From Cylindrobasidium torrendii FP15055 ss-10 (Eukaryota > Basidiomycota > Agaricomycetes > Agaricales > Physalacriaceae): a stretch of DNA of 48,634 nucleotides. The notes below the pieces were generated by a model. That model was not told where the DNA came from and did not search any database. It was given only the letters and a program-made list of their open reading frames with translations. Location: the NCBI GenBank assembly GCA_000934385.1, contig KN880610.1, positions 1 to 48,634 on the forward strand, read 5' to 3'. How positions within the stretch are numbered: the first letter of the stretch is position 1; every line of letters starts with the position of its first letter. The position numbers were made by a program, and so were the translations under genes. This document shows positions 20,435 to 34,616 of the stretch, piece after piece.

Positions 20435-22903
20435 CTATGCAAGCAGAGCTAGGAAATTAGGGTGCTCGTACAACGGGAGGTACGCGTTGAGGTGGATACG
20501 TGCGAGGTGCGAGATTTTCTCGGCCGTGGCGCGAATTTCGTCGGACAAAGGCTCCATGCCTGTCGCGTCGGTGCCAGCGCTGCATCCAATGGTCTGCAGG
20601 AATTCGTCGCCCTCGAGCGCCATGGTCTTGCCATCACGTCCGGGGTAGGTCATGGCGACCACGGCGTCGAACACGGCGTCGCGCAGCCTATTACGAAGGA
20701 GCGTGGTCAGCGGCGAGCCAGGCTGGATGTGTAGATTCGCCCAATTTTGAGCCGTCGTTAATGTCCGTTCGTCCGGCGTAGGGCCAATGGTGCTGAAGAA
20801 AGGTTGTGAAGAGGTGCTCGTAGGTGAAGGCAAGGCCGACGGGGGTGGCGATGCAGAGAACGGGCTGGATGGAGGGGGCAAAGGACTGGCCGTGCGTAAG
20901 GCAGATAGAGACGGCCTGCTACGCAGTGATGGCATCGATGCCTTATTCTTGCTGTCCTTTGCACGCATGGCAATCTGCAAGACGATATCCTCTTTGACTT
21001 GATGCCATTTTGCGGCACTATCAGCTTTTGCCGAGGATGCGGCGTCGATTGGGAGGAAGCAATGGCCCAAGTGGGATGAGCCAATCACACGAATTTCGTT
21101 CTTGAGACGGACGAGGGCGGCGTTGTCGACGGGGGAGGGTGCGGCAAGCTGCCTGTACAGTAGCAAGAACATATACATCGCTGTGAGGTCGGCGGTGTCG
21201 GCGGTCAACACCACCAGCCGGTTGTTATCCAAGTAGAAGGTCTCTGGATAGCCGGGGAGTGGAACCGCCGGTTGGTTTGGAGGAGTGGCGCTCGGGCTTG
21301 GAAGACTCGAGGGCGATATTGTGACCGGAGGAGTAAATACGATGTCGACAAGACCTCTTAGTGCAGCCAGAAAAAGCTGCTGGTTGCGGTTTAACTGGCG
21401 GTGATTGATACCTTCCGTGTAGGCCGGGTGGGACAGGCGCTGGGTCCGTGAAAGCAAGGAGGAGTGAGCCCGCCAGATCCACTCCTTGGTCACGGTTAAC
21501 GACGCGTAGCGTTGTAGTGATCTAAAGGATTTGAGTTCCCAGTGACCAGCCCAACGCTTCAGGCTAGGCTGGAAGGTTTGTATTTGATGGTTAGCAATGT
21601 CCTACGCAGCATTAGAGATGGTCGAGAGCAGGCGAAGTAGATACATACGAGTTTCATGCACTCGAGGATGTCCATTGTTTGACGGACGATCTTGAGTGGA
21701 CGATTGGTCTCCGATGAGCCTGCTGCGCTCAGCATATCGTCTACTGCCTTGTCACGTATTGGTGCACAATTTTGCTAAAAACGGCAGGTGATGAGATGGG
21801 GGGAAGACTTTTATCTGGAAAAGGAGAAAACGGACCTTGAGAATGAGGCCAATGGCGCGGAACAGAGGCTCAGGATCGAACACTCCGTGCCGCAACTGCT
21901 GGTAGACGAGGCATGGATCGAAGATGGCAAGAACATGGCTAGCCTGATCTTTGTGTGCTTGGAGTTCCTTCAGGTGGGGGTATAGGCCATTGGCGAGCCC
22001 TGCATGGGGCTGGAGGACGGCCAAAAGGACGTGGAGAAACTCGTGAAGCAGTGGGCGAATGCGGGAGGGTGTTCTGACGGTAGTGATGCCAAGAGAGGGT
22101 GTGTACGTATGGACTGGCTCGGACAGAGGGAGAGGAAGAGTGCGGCAAGCACAGAGAGTGGGCGTATGGACATGGCCTTGGACATCAAATGATATGCACG
22201 TACATCCAGATGCGAGCTCGACTGCCACTGCGGCCCAGTACCTATCTGCCAGATGTCTCTTCTTCCGGGAGCCGGTAGGTTTGAACTGGATGCCAGTGTC
22301 GAAGAGGAGATCATGTCGAAGCTGAGGGTTGCGGAGAATGCACTCGAAATCGAGCTCCTTTAGGCTCTGTCTGTTCACGAGAGGCAGCTGAGGAGGTATC
22401 TTGTCCTGGACGGTATCCAACGAGAATGGCGGCTGTGGCTTCTGGTTCCGCCGTACAAGTGTGCCGGACCGTGGGCCTGGATCCGACTCACCAGCGCGCA
22501 CGACGGTGCCGATATCCTCGAGGTCATTGCCGTATCTCTCGGTAGGTGGCCGCCGCGGCATTGATGCGCGCGTCGGGAATTTCCGTGTTGTTTGCTGGCG
22601 CTGCGGTTGAGGAGGCGGGAGCACCGTGTTATCGTGCCGCGCACGTTTCGCTGGTGGGCTCTGAAGTTGAACTACGGCCGTATCGCGTGAATTGGTCGAA
22701 TTCCAAAGGACACCAGGAGCTAGGCATGCCTGTCTGGGTGCATGCACACTTGTTGTTGTTGCTGTTGTAGTCGTCGAGCTGCCGGCTTGGTGATCTACGA
22801 ATATAGCAGTGTCCACTACGAGTTCGGGAGTCGTCGTGTCCTGCACGTCGTCGCTGTCGGCCTTGCGTTTGCGGTTGAAGCGGAAACCATGGGAGTCATG
22901 CAT
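20435..22903 (-). CDS. TCP11/Sok1-family protein
   Basis: Large protein of about 780 residues. The N-terminal third is low-complexity and basic, with KRKADSDD and PPAKRARHD stretches that may be nuclear signals. The TCP11 domain starts near ELDFECILRNPQLRHDLLFD and includes YWAAVAVELASGCTCISFD, SRIRPLLHEFLHVLLAVLQP, KHGVFDP-like RHGVFDPEPLFRAIGLILK, NCAPIRDKAVDDML, DIANHQIQTFQPSL and VTKEWIW. The C-terminal part holds a Ser/Pro-rich insert before ending HPNFLALLA. Introns interrupt near 21640 and 21780-21835. In yeast the relative Sok1 acts as a multicopy suppressor of protein kinase A loss, so a signalling role is possible. The start at 22903 is the first in-frame ATG (MHDSHGFRFNRKRK); a TATA-like stretch lies just upstream. 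Confidence 0.88.
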
Positions 22904-25189
22904 AGGACCAGTCGGGGAGGAAGGGAAGCGACGGCCAGGTTGCTCTTGGCTATATAAATAAAAGGTAGCTATCCACAAATGGACTCAAGGGGCGCGTGGG
23001 GTGTTTGTAACACATGGCCTGGTTGCCTCGCTTGGGACCGCGGTCACGAAATCAATCATTTAGTTCGATTGATCGTCGACCCTATCCAGCAACCGGGTCG
23101 CATACTTACAACCCAGCTCGTACCTGTCCTTCAAACATTTCAGACAAATAGTTGGACTCCTGTACTATAGGAGACTTGTATATGGCTAATAGTCCCCTCT
23201 AGGTATCTCCAGGAGCATCATACTCGGATGGGAACAGAAGATGAACCGGAACCATCTCCATGGAAGGGTAACGGTCCAAGGAAGCTCCCAACGCCGAGCA
23301 AAGAGCTACTCAAGCCAACGTAACTGTTCTAATCTCCTCCCCACCTTCTGCCACTTGCAGGTTCAATCTGGTGACCATGCATCAACCTGTGATGTCTTTG
23401 CTAGCGGTTCACTTCGGCTTTGTCTACTTAACGCGCCCCTCTTGTTCACAATCTATGTTCTCCGTGATGACATCCTTCATGGAATCTTGGAGTGGCCCTC
23501 ACAATCACTGGCTCTTTTTTTGCAAGACCTGTGCAGTGCGCATCCGTCAAACACCAGCTGCTGATACATCTGGTTCCTTCCTTCCGCCCTCTGCTTATGG
23601 TACATCGCTCCCAATCGCATCAGTGGCTAGAATTGCCTCGGTTCGACTCTGGCAGCGTTCCTCTTTCACCGGGCTGCGCTGTATGAGATAGCTATTACTA
23701 TGAAATACGCTACTCCCATCCTCAGGGATTCCATGAGGACAAAAAGACCGCGGGCCCAGCAACTCATATCCAGAGTTGAACAGAACCGCTGCTAATATAG
23801 CAATCCCTCGAAGATTGTAGTCCTTTCCCTACAATCCTTGTAAAAGACGAAGGCCCTTGGCCACTTTTTCTCAGCCTCAATCCGATTGCTCTTCGCTCCC
23901 ACGGGCGTATGCACTCCGGCGGAGCTTGTTCTGGATATGTCCGCCCATATCACGAATGAGCCATTCTGGCGTGCATCACCAAATGAGTATGAATGACTGA
24001 ACGACGCCTGCACCTCGGGGGGCCGGCGCCCAATCCTCCTGTGCGAGTTTCCTGCATGGCAAGCCGCAATGTCCTCTTCGTTATCGATCAACACGCGGCT
24101 CGCGCGATGGTGCTCTTTGAGCTTTCCCGATTAAATTCCAAGAGCCCCGTAAACGTGTTTGGACGACGAATGTGGGGGCTGTCCGGATGCGTATGACAAG
24201 AGCCTCGTGTGTGCCACGCGGCATTTCCCGTATTTCAGGCTGATCAGGCCACTTTGACCTTGCTTTGACCGAGCGGATACAGCATCCTGAGTATCGTAAG
24301 CCTGGTGCGCACAGCGCGTGTATACCGGTGCCGACGTCCCCATCCCGCCAGGCGCGAATCACCAGAAGGGCAGTAAAGCAGCTGGGTTGACTGCAATGGG
24401 CATGTCTTTTGTGCGCGTTCTCCAGTAGAACGATTCAATGGCTCGGACGAATCGGGGATAAGTAAGTCGTGAAGAGTGGCATAAGTTATGAGGTAAAGTA
24501 CTCTGCCTCGAGGGGGCCCCATTTACCTGCGTCGGGCTTCCCGATACCTAGAACCCTTCGCTTGGCTAGAAATGCGGGCGAATGGACGAATATCATGACC
24601 GTAGGAATTATCTGGAGACAAACTTTGCTCTGGACCAACCATGTGATGGATGGCGCCGACCCAGCCATGAGCACAGGTGCTCGAAACATCGAGTTCCAGA
24701 TGACGGTAGTGCTTAGCGGTTGTATAGAGTTAGGGTCTTTTGCATATTGTGCGGAGTACAATGCCAACTACACCTCGAAGATCTTTTCGTGCTATGCATT
24801 CCTATGTTGTTGAAACTCGTAGCACAATAACTTGAATTTTCTTTTAACAAGTACCTATTACAGTGTATGGTACCAGACTACAGCCTAGAGGTCATCCTTT
24901 ACCAGGGTTGGGCGGAGGTTGGAACGAGATTAGCTTCAGTTCTTCACTCGTCTATCCACGCGATTTAGACATCACATACCTTAGCTCAGGAACAAGGTCA
25001 TTATCTAAGGGATATTGATTCCCTGGTTGAGATAATGAAGGTTGGTTAAGATTATACGACCCTGCTCGTCGCTCTTTCGGGCTCATTGACATCATCACGA
25101 GTCGATCGGTGATTGCCGCTTCAAAGTCGCGTCCCTGCCACCAACACAAACGATTAGCTTTATTGAAGTCCTATCGATTATCACAAACT
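22904..25189. other. 2.3-kb region between divergent genes, weak ORFs only
   Basis: The interval separates the TCP11-family gene and cofactor D, which diverge from it. The only coding-like piece is a minus-strand stretch at 24486-24767 with hydrophobic segments (see findings). A second minus-strand frame at 23792-24094 has no family features. The region could hold a decayed gene, a poorly conserved gene or non-coding transcripts. Confidence 0.4.
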
Positions 25190-28100
25190 ATGGCAGAAGA
25201 ATTGCTGGAAAGACAACTATTCTCGGCATTCAGCGAATACGAGGATGTCCTGAACTATCAGAGCAAGCTACTCGCGACAAACTTGTCAGTCGATCCAACA
25301 AGCGAGGAGGATGCAGTCGAGGAGGGGATCCAAACAAAAATTTACGGCACGGTGCGCGACGTTTCTGTTATGCGTCGTCGTGACTGACTGGCCGTACAAG
25401 CTCGCGTCGTATCAAGAACAATCATATCTGCTAGATCCATACCTCGAACGGCTCGTCGTACCGGTCATAACTACGCTGAAAGAGCATGCCAGCCTTCTTG
25501 TACAAAATCCTTCCCATCCATCCTCCGTAAAACGCGTCACACGCGTCTCTATGCTTATGTACCAGTACATCAAGTGTCGAGGCTCCAAGACTATCAGTGA
25601 GCTACCATCACCCTTGTCGGGGCGTCCAGACGGTCTGACATTGTCCAGTCAGATTCTTTCCTCATGAAATAGCGGATCTTTCTGTGGTACTTGGATTCAT
25701 GCAGCTCGACGCAGTTGCCCCGGACGATCCTGATCTCGAGCAATGGACGCTGCGCTATGTCTTTCTGTTGTGGTTGTCTATCATATGCATGCTTCCATTT
25801 GATTTGGCACAATTTGACGAGTCTGAAGGGGACAATAGCACCTCGAAAGCTATTGAAGCCATTGGGAAGAAGTACCTGTCAGCCGCTGGCCTTGAGCGTC
25901 ACGGCGCTGCGTTGGTGCTGTCGCGCTTGTACATGAGGTGCATACATTAGCTGACCATATCTTTTGGAAATCTCATGATTCCAGAAAGGATACGATAAAC
26001 GACCTCCGCAGTTTTGTGGGGTGGACGCGCGACGTTGTGGAAGAGTCTACTGACCTGTTCTCTGTGAGACTCCTTGCCGCAGGCTCGTTCAATGCACTAA
26101 CAACGTGTAGATTATTGGAACGCTGCAGATCCTGAATGAGTTGCTCAAGTCTGCTCCAGCAGCCCAAGCTGAGATTGTTTATAATGCTATGGATGCCCTG
26201 ACTCGCGCATTGGATGCGTCTGTGTTCATCAGCAACACCCTTGTCCGCAAATACAGATCAAAGTTCATCTCGCGTTGTGCATTGCGAATGCTGCCGCCGA
26301 AGATCCAACTCGAAGAGGAGGAAGTGGATGTGCCCGAGGAAATCGAAACCATTCTGGAGCAGCTCTTCAACACCCTCCAGGACAGGGTCAGCTTTTTTCT
26401 CTTACACTACGCCGTATGACCCACTCATACCGGTTTAGGATACCGTTGTTCGATGGTCCGCCGCCAAAAGTGTTGCACGAATCGCCGCCGCTCTCCCCGC
26501 CGACTTTTCAGACCAAATATGTTCAACAGTGATGAACCAATTTTCTATCCACTCGATAACTGCAGCGACCATCTACGACATGCCTACCATTGCAGAAAAT
26601 ACCTGGCATGGAGCATGCCTTGCCTGTGCCGAAATGGCTCGTAGAGGTCTGGTACGCGCTGAGTTATTGCCGGTCTTGGTCGATTGGGTATGCAAGGTCG
26701 GTAAATTGAGTCTTCGTTTGACGACAAGTAACATGCCTCCCCAAAGGCGCTTTACTTTGACCTGCGAAAAGGTGCTCATTCTATCGGATCCAACGTCCGC
26801 GACGCCGCGGCCTATGTGATCTGGTCGCTTCCCCGAAGCAAGGAACCCTCCGAACTCGCGCCATTCGCCAGCAGGCTCGCACAGAAGCTCGTGACCGTAT
26901 CCCTGTTTGATCGTGAAATTCACATCAGACGCGCCGCTAGTGCCGCATTCCAGGAGAACGTCGGACGCACCGGATTGTTTTCTCAAGGAATTGATGTCCT
27001 TCGGAAGACAGACTTCTATGCGGTGAGCATTCGGCGGAACGCGTTCACGGTGGCGGCGCCTCAAGTGGCTGAGTGCGGACCATTTTGGAGGTACAGAGCG
27101 TCTACTGATCCATCCAAGGCACTTAGAGTACAGAGATTCCATGCTGGCCCATCTACTGGACATCTCATTGAGACACTGGGATATCAATATCCGAACACTA
27201 GCCTCTGAGTCCATTCAGATGATATGTTTGAAGGACATGGAAGCTCTGGCACCTGAAGTATTCCGCAAGGCGGTCCGTAACATGTCCAAGTTTGCTTCAC
27301 TTCACGCCCCTGATGCTTCAACAGTCACAGCTTTTGGAGTCTACAGACAACGTCGACATCCACGGTGGGTTATTGGCCCTTGCCCAATTATCCGTCGCCT
27401 ACAAGGAGCATACCACCACCCCTGAGGAGCGGGAACGGCATATGCAAGACGTACTGACCTACCGTCTTCGTCCCGCTTTCATGCTCATATCGCCCAGATT
27501 TTCCAACGCATCTCAACAATCCCACATGCGGTAGTGGTTGGTCCCCGAAGCGAGATTGTGACCGCTGCTGCCTGTGAACTCATTGCACAAACCATTACCG
27601 TAAAAGAGCTCGAAGACTCTGCGGTGCCACAATGGCGCAAGATTGTCGACCATGGGATAAAGCATAGGAGCGTTGTGGTCCAGGACGCCGCCGCAAACGC
27701 CATGTCTGCTCTCAGTAGCCTCGTTGATTGTTCCGCCGTCGTGACAAGATATGTCCTCTCTACCTCCTGTGTGTAATCGTACTGACATTCTCAAACACTG
27801 ATTCGAGAGCTGCGCGCGGGGTCCTTTGCAAGTCAACAAGCTCTCGGCCGTGCACTAGGCTGCGTCGACTACGACCACTTCCCGGCATGTCTACAAGCCA
27901 GCCTTGATTGCCTTCTTGAATGCATGAAGCCAGGAGTGAGGTCTAGCAATTGCCACGGTGCCCGTTTATCCTCATGAACCAAACAGAAAACTGGCATCAA
28001 TGCACACATTGAAGCTCGAAACAATTGCTGCATAGCTGTTCCAAAGATAATCACGAATGTCATCCCGCATCTGAATGAACGTATGCCGACTCCTCGTATA

Positions 28101-29368
28101 CCCATGGCCTAGACTGATAGCACACAGGCATCCCACCAAATGTATTCAGACAACTCGTCGACAAGCTTCTAGACGGACTGGACGACTACACCACGGACGA
28201 GCGTGGAGATGTTGGCTCATGGGTCCGCATCTCGTGTATCAACGGTCTCACCGCCATAGTAGAAGCTCTCGTTGTGCATTCCGCCGGGATACAAGAGTAT
28301 GAGCTCTACTTCCCCCCGGAGACATATCATGCCATAGTCAACGGTATCTTGAAGCAAGGATTCGAACGCTTGGATAACGTCCGCCATGACTCTGGAGAGT
28401 GCATTCAGCGCTTCATCAACCTGTCGCCTCCTGCCACCGACAAGCCGCAGCGATGGGCATTGCCCGATGCAGACATCCTTCGAGGTCTTTTTGTGGCGTG
28501 AGTCCGCCACCTTCGGTTTCACCTTCTGTTGCTAACTAACGCTTGGTAGCCATGATGTACATGAAAGCACAGATTGGGCAGATGGATCCTGGCTATTCCC
28601 GCGTGCCGTTCAGATGCTAGAGTTGGATGCATACAGGCGTCCAGTCCTACTGGGGCTACTCGCTAGTGTCGGAAGCAGGACGGAAAGCACGGTACTTACT
28701 GTCTTCGAATTCCTTAAGCCATCTCGCTAATATCCATCAGCACAAACCCGTATCAAGAAGCATCGTTGCCCATGTGAAGAGTCTCCCACGAATGAATGCC
28801 GCAACACTCGTACATGACCTTCTAAAGCACGCCAAAGCCAATTGGAATGCCAATTCGACTGTGCTACCCGTATTGCAAACTCTGAATATTCTTCTTGAGG
28901 GTGGTGCCCTTGAGGACCTCGACACACAGACCCTCGAGGCGATGCAAGCCCTCGCGGTCCGCAGCGTAGACAAGATCAAGAATATCCAGCGAATACAGGA
29001 GGCTATGAAGATGTACGCCCCGAGTTTTTCTATTCACGCAATCAAGTCTAACGCCAAAACTTCAGTGTAGCCAAGCTCATCGAGTTCCCTACTATCTTCG
29101 ACAAATGTGTCAAGAGCTTGCCACTCTTCCTTAGCCATCGCTTCCCAAGTGTATGTGAATCCTCACCACTCCGTATACGTCTTTCCACTAACTTGACCCT
29201 TCCTAGGTTCGCTCAGAAACAGCCGAGGCACTCTATCTTGTTCTCCAAAGTATCGACATCGACAAGGAGACAGACGACATCGAAGAGGTCCTACTCGAAA
29301 CCGAATGGTCCGCCCCAGATGTGCAAGAACACGCTCAAAAAGTGGTCGACCTGTTCCTTGCAGCATAA
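25190..29368 (+). CDS. TBCD: Tubulin folding cofactor D
   Basis: Chaperone that captures beta-tubulin and helps assemble the alpha/beta-tubulin dimer with cofactors C and E; homologs are yeast Cin1 and fission yeast Alp1. Diagnostic segments in order: WPYKLASYQEQSYLLDPYLE and VSMLMYQYIKCRGSKTI; RFFPHEIADLSVVLGFMQLD restored across an intron; the central HIRRAASAAFQENVGRTGLF, which is characteristic of the family; a run of HEAT-like helices such as HWDINIRTLASESIQMICLK; and a C-terminal part with LNPTKANWNAN-like ANWNANSTVLPVLQTLNILL, ending VQEHAQKVVDLFLAA at the TAA at 29366-29368. Roughly 17 introns of about 50 nt would give some 1,100 residues, the usual length. It ends only 151 bp from the end of the convergent V-ATPase gene. 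Confidence 0.9.
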
Positions 29369-29519
29369 ACCCATCCACAATCCAGTTACACCATGACATT
29401 CATTATCTGCTGTACGTGTCGTGAGCGAAGAAAAAAATACTACTTAATTACTTCGAGTATGAGGGGGGTATTGCGCATTGTCCTTCGTCCATCCCGCTTG
29501 ACCATGGAAAATCACCCTT

Positions 29520-31508
<1,989 letters not shown>

Positions 31509-32115
31509 GATAGTCTACACTTGGAGGAATGGAATTCAGCCCGCCCAGTCGCCGGTGGTCGAATGAGGAGGGATGCCAATTGTGACGACTGTGACTGTGT
31601 GTGACGATGACGACAGATCGCAAAATTCCCACGCCCTTTTCCCCTAAAGCAGTTGTTCTGATACATACTAGTAACTGTCCGAAATCCAACCGAAATCCCA
31701 ACGGCTAAGTCCATGTCAACGCATTATAACAGGTCCTTAGCACCAGCCGGATTCTAGACAGCAGGGCCTGCGGGCGCTTGTCAGCAACTGGACGCCACCA
31801 ACTGTTATCTTTTAACCACACATTTAGAACTTGTACCCCAAGCTTCAAGTTGTGGCTGGTTGATGGTAATAGGATTTTCAAGAGCGAATCCCCGAGTCCA
31901 AAGGATACCAGTAAAATTGCCATGAAAAAGCCAAGCTAACCTCGACTTTCTGAGATCCAAGTGGACTGTAGAAGCTCGATAAGGAAGCGGGACAGGGCAG
32001 AACGTGAGCGGATTGCCACCGAGTGTTGCCCACAAGTCCGAAGGCTCGTACCTTGACTCCCATGTATATAAGGTCCTGGTTATCTTCGTCGTAGGCCGTA
32101 TCCGGCTTTCTCCCC
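31509..32115. other. Divergent promoter region, no gene seen
   Basis: About 600 bp between the V-ATPase and seven-helix protein start codons. No convincing ORF or repeat. Confidence 0.4.
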
Positions 32116-33426
32116 ATGGCTTCAGGCTCGAATGTGACGGTATCGGAGCAGATGGGCCTCTCTGCTCAAGAGGTCTACGATTATCTCGACGGAAAGCTCA
32201 ATGGCGGGATACTGGCGGTCATGGCCTACGCGCTCTACTCGAGTGTTTTTCTCATATCTCTCTACTACATTCGTGCGTGGCCCCCACAACGTCTCTATCG
32301 CCCTTCCTCATCGCTTTGCAGTCACCGCCAATCGAGCAGATTCGACATGGTATCGCAGAGTCGACCTCACTTTGCTCACTTGCATGTGGATCTTTGCCAC
32401 TGTACAAGGTTCGTTAATGTTCTGTGCTTGCACGTCCTAGCTAACCCAACTTTAGTTGCCTACGAGTGGAGATTTGTTCAATCAATATTTATCGTCCATG
32501 CCGACACCCGCGAGTCCTCATTTGACTTTAGCTCGTCCGATCACCTCGAGGCGTTCAATACTGCGCAACAAATCTTGAAGCAGGTCAACATATTACTGGC
32601 AGACTGGATATCTGTACGCACCTGACATCTTTCTTTTGACACTGCGCCATCCTAAATGTCCTCCAGATTTGGCGTTGTTGGATTATTTGGGGCAAGAGTT
32701 GGAAGGTACTCGTGTTACCTGTTCTTTGTGTTACCACCAATATCGGTATGCCGCATATCGCCCGCTATGTCCACACATACTCACGTCTGAATCCCACAGT
32801 TACCTGGGCGTTTTCTTTCGCGCAAGGCCTTATACCCAGCACCTCGCGCTTCGTTTCTCTCTCGTCCATCAACTGGATTGTCGTCTACTACTCCATGACG
32901 GTGTTCACCAACAGCGTCTGCACAGTCCTCATTATCTACCGGATCATACACATCTCTGGCACGGTCGCCCTTCGCACGTACCGAGGTGTTGTGGAGGTCC
33001 TCGTGGAGAGCTCAGTTATCTACACCCTCCCATACATCATATTCCTCATCACATATGCTCGCTCGTACTACGATGCAAACCAAGGGAATATGGCGTACAT
33101 CTATCCGCGTGCCCTACTCACGGCCGTAACGGTGAGAAAACTTCTGGCGCCATTAGCTCTTCCAGTGTACTGATTGCGTTTTCTTCTGCTAGGGTATTGC
33201 TCCCGCGCTCATCATGTTACGGGTGTACACCGGTCATTCCCGCAAGGATAGCGAGTGGCCCTCTAATTCCAACGTCCCTCCCGGCGCCTTCTCCTCCCTC
33301 CACTTCCAGAACACCTACGTCGAAGGCGCGAACATATCTATGCGGTCGTTCACAGAGACTTGCCATAGCACCAACACCACGCCAACTACCACGCCTACGA
33401 CGAGGCAGTTCACCGTTGCCTTATAA
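32116..33426 (+). CDS. Seven-helix membrane protein of Agaricomycete type
   Basis: Polytopic membrane protein of about 340 residues. The N-terminus MASGSNVTVSEQMGLS has a possible N-glycosylation site. It is followed by helices including GILAVMAYALYSSVFLISLY, VDLTLLTCMWIFATVQ, WIVVYYSMTVFTNSVCTVLI and SSVIYTLPYIIFLITYA. The motif IWRCWIIWGKSWKVLVLP after the third helix is the hallmark of a large, mostly uncharacterised family in mushroom-forming fungi that looks receptor-like. Introns interrupt near 32270, 32410, 32610, 32745 and 33133. The C-terminal tail (about 80 residues) is Ser/Thr-rich and cytosolic if the receptor topology holds. No ligand or G-protein coupling can be inferred. Confidence 0.8.
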
Positions 33427-34616
33427 CCTTTTAACGAACCCGTCCTCTCCCTTGTTTTTAAACCAAACGTGTAAACACCCTTGTAGCCTCCCCCGCCACC
33501 GTACGTAGATTTTGACTTCAGCGACTATCCCGGCGCACTACGCCTCATACCCTTTCTAGCTTTCCTGAGCCGTACTTATTGTGTATTTGCTGAACGCCCC
33601 AAGCTTATGATCTCCCCCTTTGCATATCTTTGAATGCTACGACGAATCCTGCTACCGAATTTGAACTAAAGGGTTGAATACTAGGATGCCAAGCTCTCCG
33701 ACGGTACTTGTATTAGGAATAGCTTGAGGATGAACCCAAAGGTGTTATCAGGTCGCGCGACTGACCTGCTACATATTCAATTGTTCTGGTGCATAGTCCA
33801 CAGATAGTGGCCCGCTGTTCAAGTCTATGCAGTTTGGTTGACCCAGCGTCCCTGTGGAGATAGGCAGTGGGCTTCAGATGGGCTTCAACCCAAGTCCGTC
33901 CAAGAAAACCGTCTCAGCTAACGAGCTACGCAAAGTATATAGCACAGCCGCGATTAGCAGATAGCGCGTTGGGCTTTGCAAATTTCAATGGCATTTGCTG
34001 TGTCCTTTAACACACACTTTGTAGACAGATATTGATTGCTTCTTTGTTAGCAATGCCGCTTCTGTGACCAGATCATGCCTTCACATACGGACCTTCTTCG
34101 TTCTACGCAAGCCTCATTAGGAATATCACACGATAGAAGGATAATTGCCATTTCAAAATTCACGGTACCGTCCGTACCAGGTCCGTACCTTTGCAGAATT
34201 TGAATTCCAGGAACAAAGGAACTCGCCAACTACTCAAGCAACGTCCGACCCAACGACAAGCCCACATTCAAGCTTTGGCTGAACAAGTCCCCAACTATAG
34301 CGTTCATCCCAAAAACGATCGATAATATGATGATTCCGCCGAGAAAAACATCACTTCCAAGATGCATAGTATAAACAAAGTAGTCCAAAGAGTCGATCCA
34401 TGCCTCTTCTACTAGAGTCCCAACGCCAGATAGCGGTTAACAGGTGGGGGAATTACGGGTGAAGAGAGTAGTACGTGTAGTTAATAAGCTGCGTTCGAAA
34501 TACCTATCCACCTCCTGCACAAGCAGCATACCGGTCGTGATGGTCATGACTTTGTTTGCATAAATCATCATGCTCACAGACCTACATCAGCAAAGCAACA
34601 CACGTCAGACGTGGGA
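33427..34616. other. 1.2-kb region between convergent genes, no gene seen
   Basis: Both neighbouring genes end here, so most of it should be 3' untranslated and spacer DNA. The ORFs present lack protein-like features. Confidence 0.45.

Noticed and set aside
22904..22978. Longer N-terminus for the TCP11-family protein
   Set aside because: The extra frame begins with TTG and overlaps a TATA-like stretch; the ATG at 22903 is preferred.
23610..23660. tRNA-like boxes: TGGCTAGAATTGC (A box) and GGTTCGACTCT (B box) on the plus strand
   Set aside because: The two boxes are only a few bases apart and no acceptor stem pairs around them, so no tRNA can fold.
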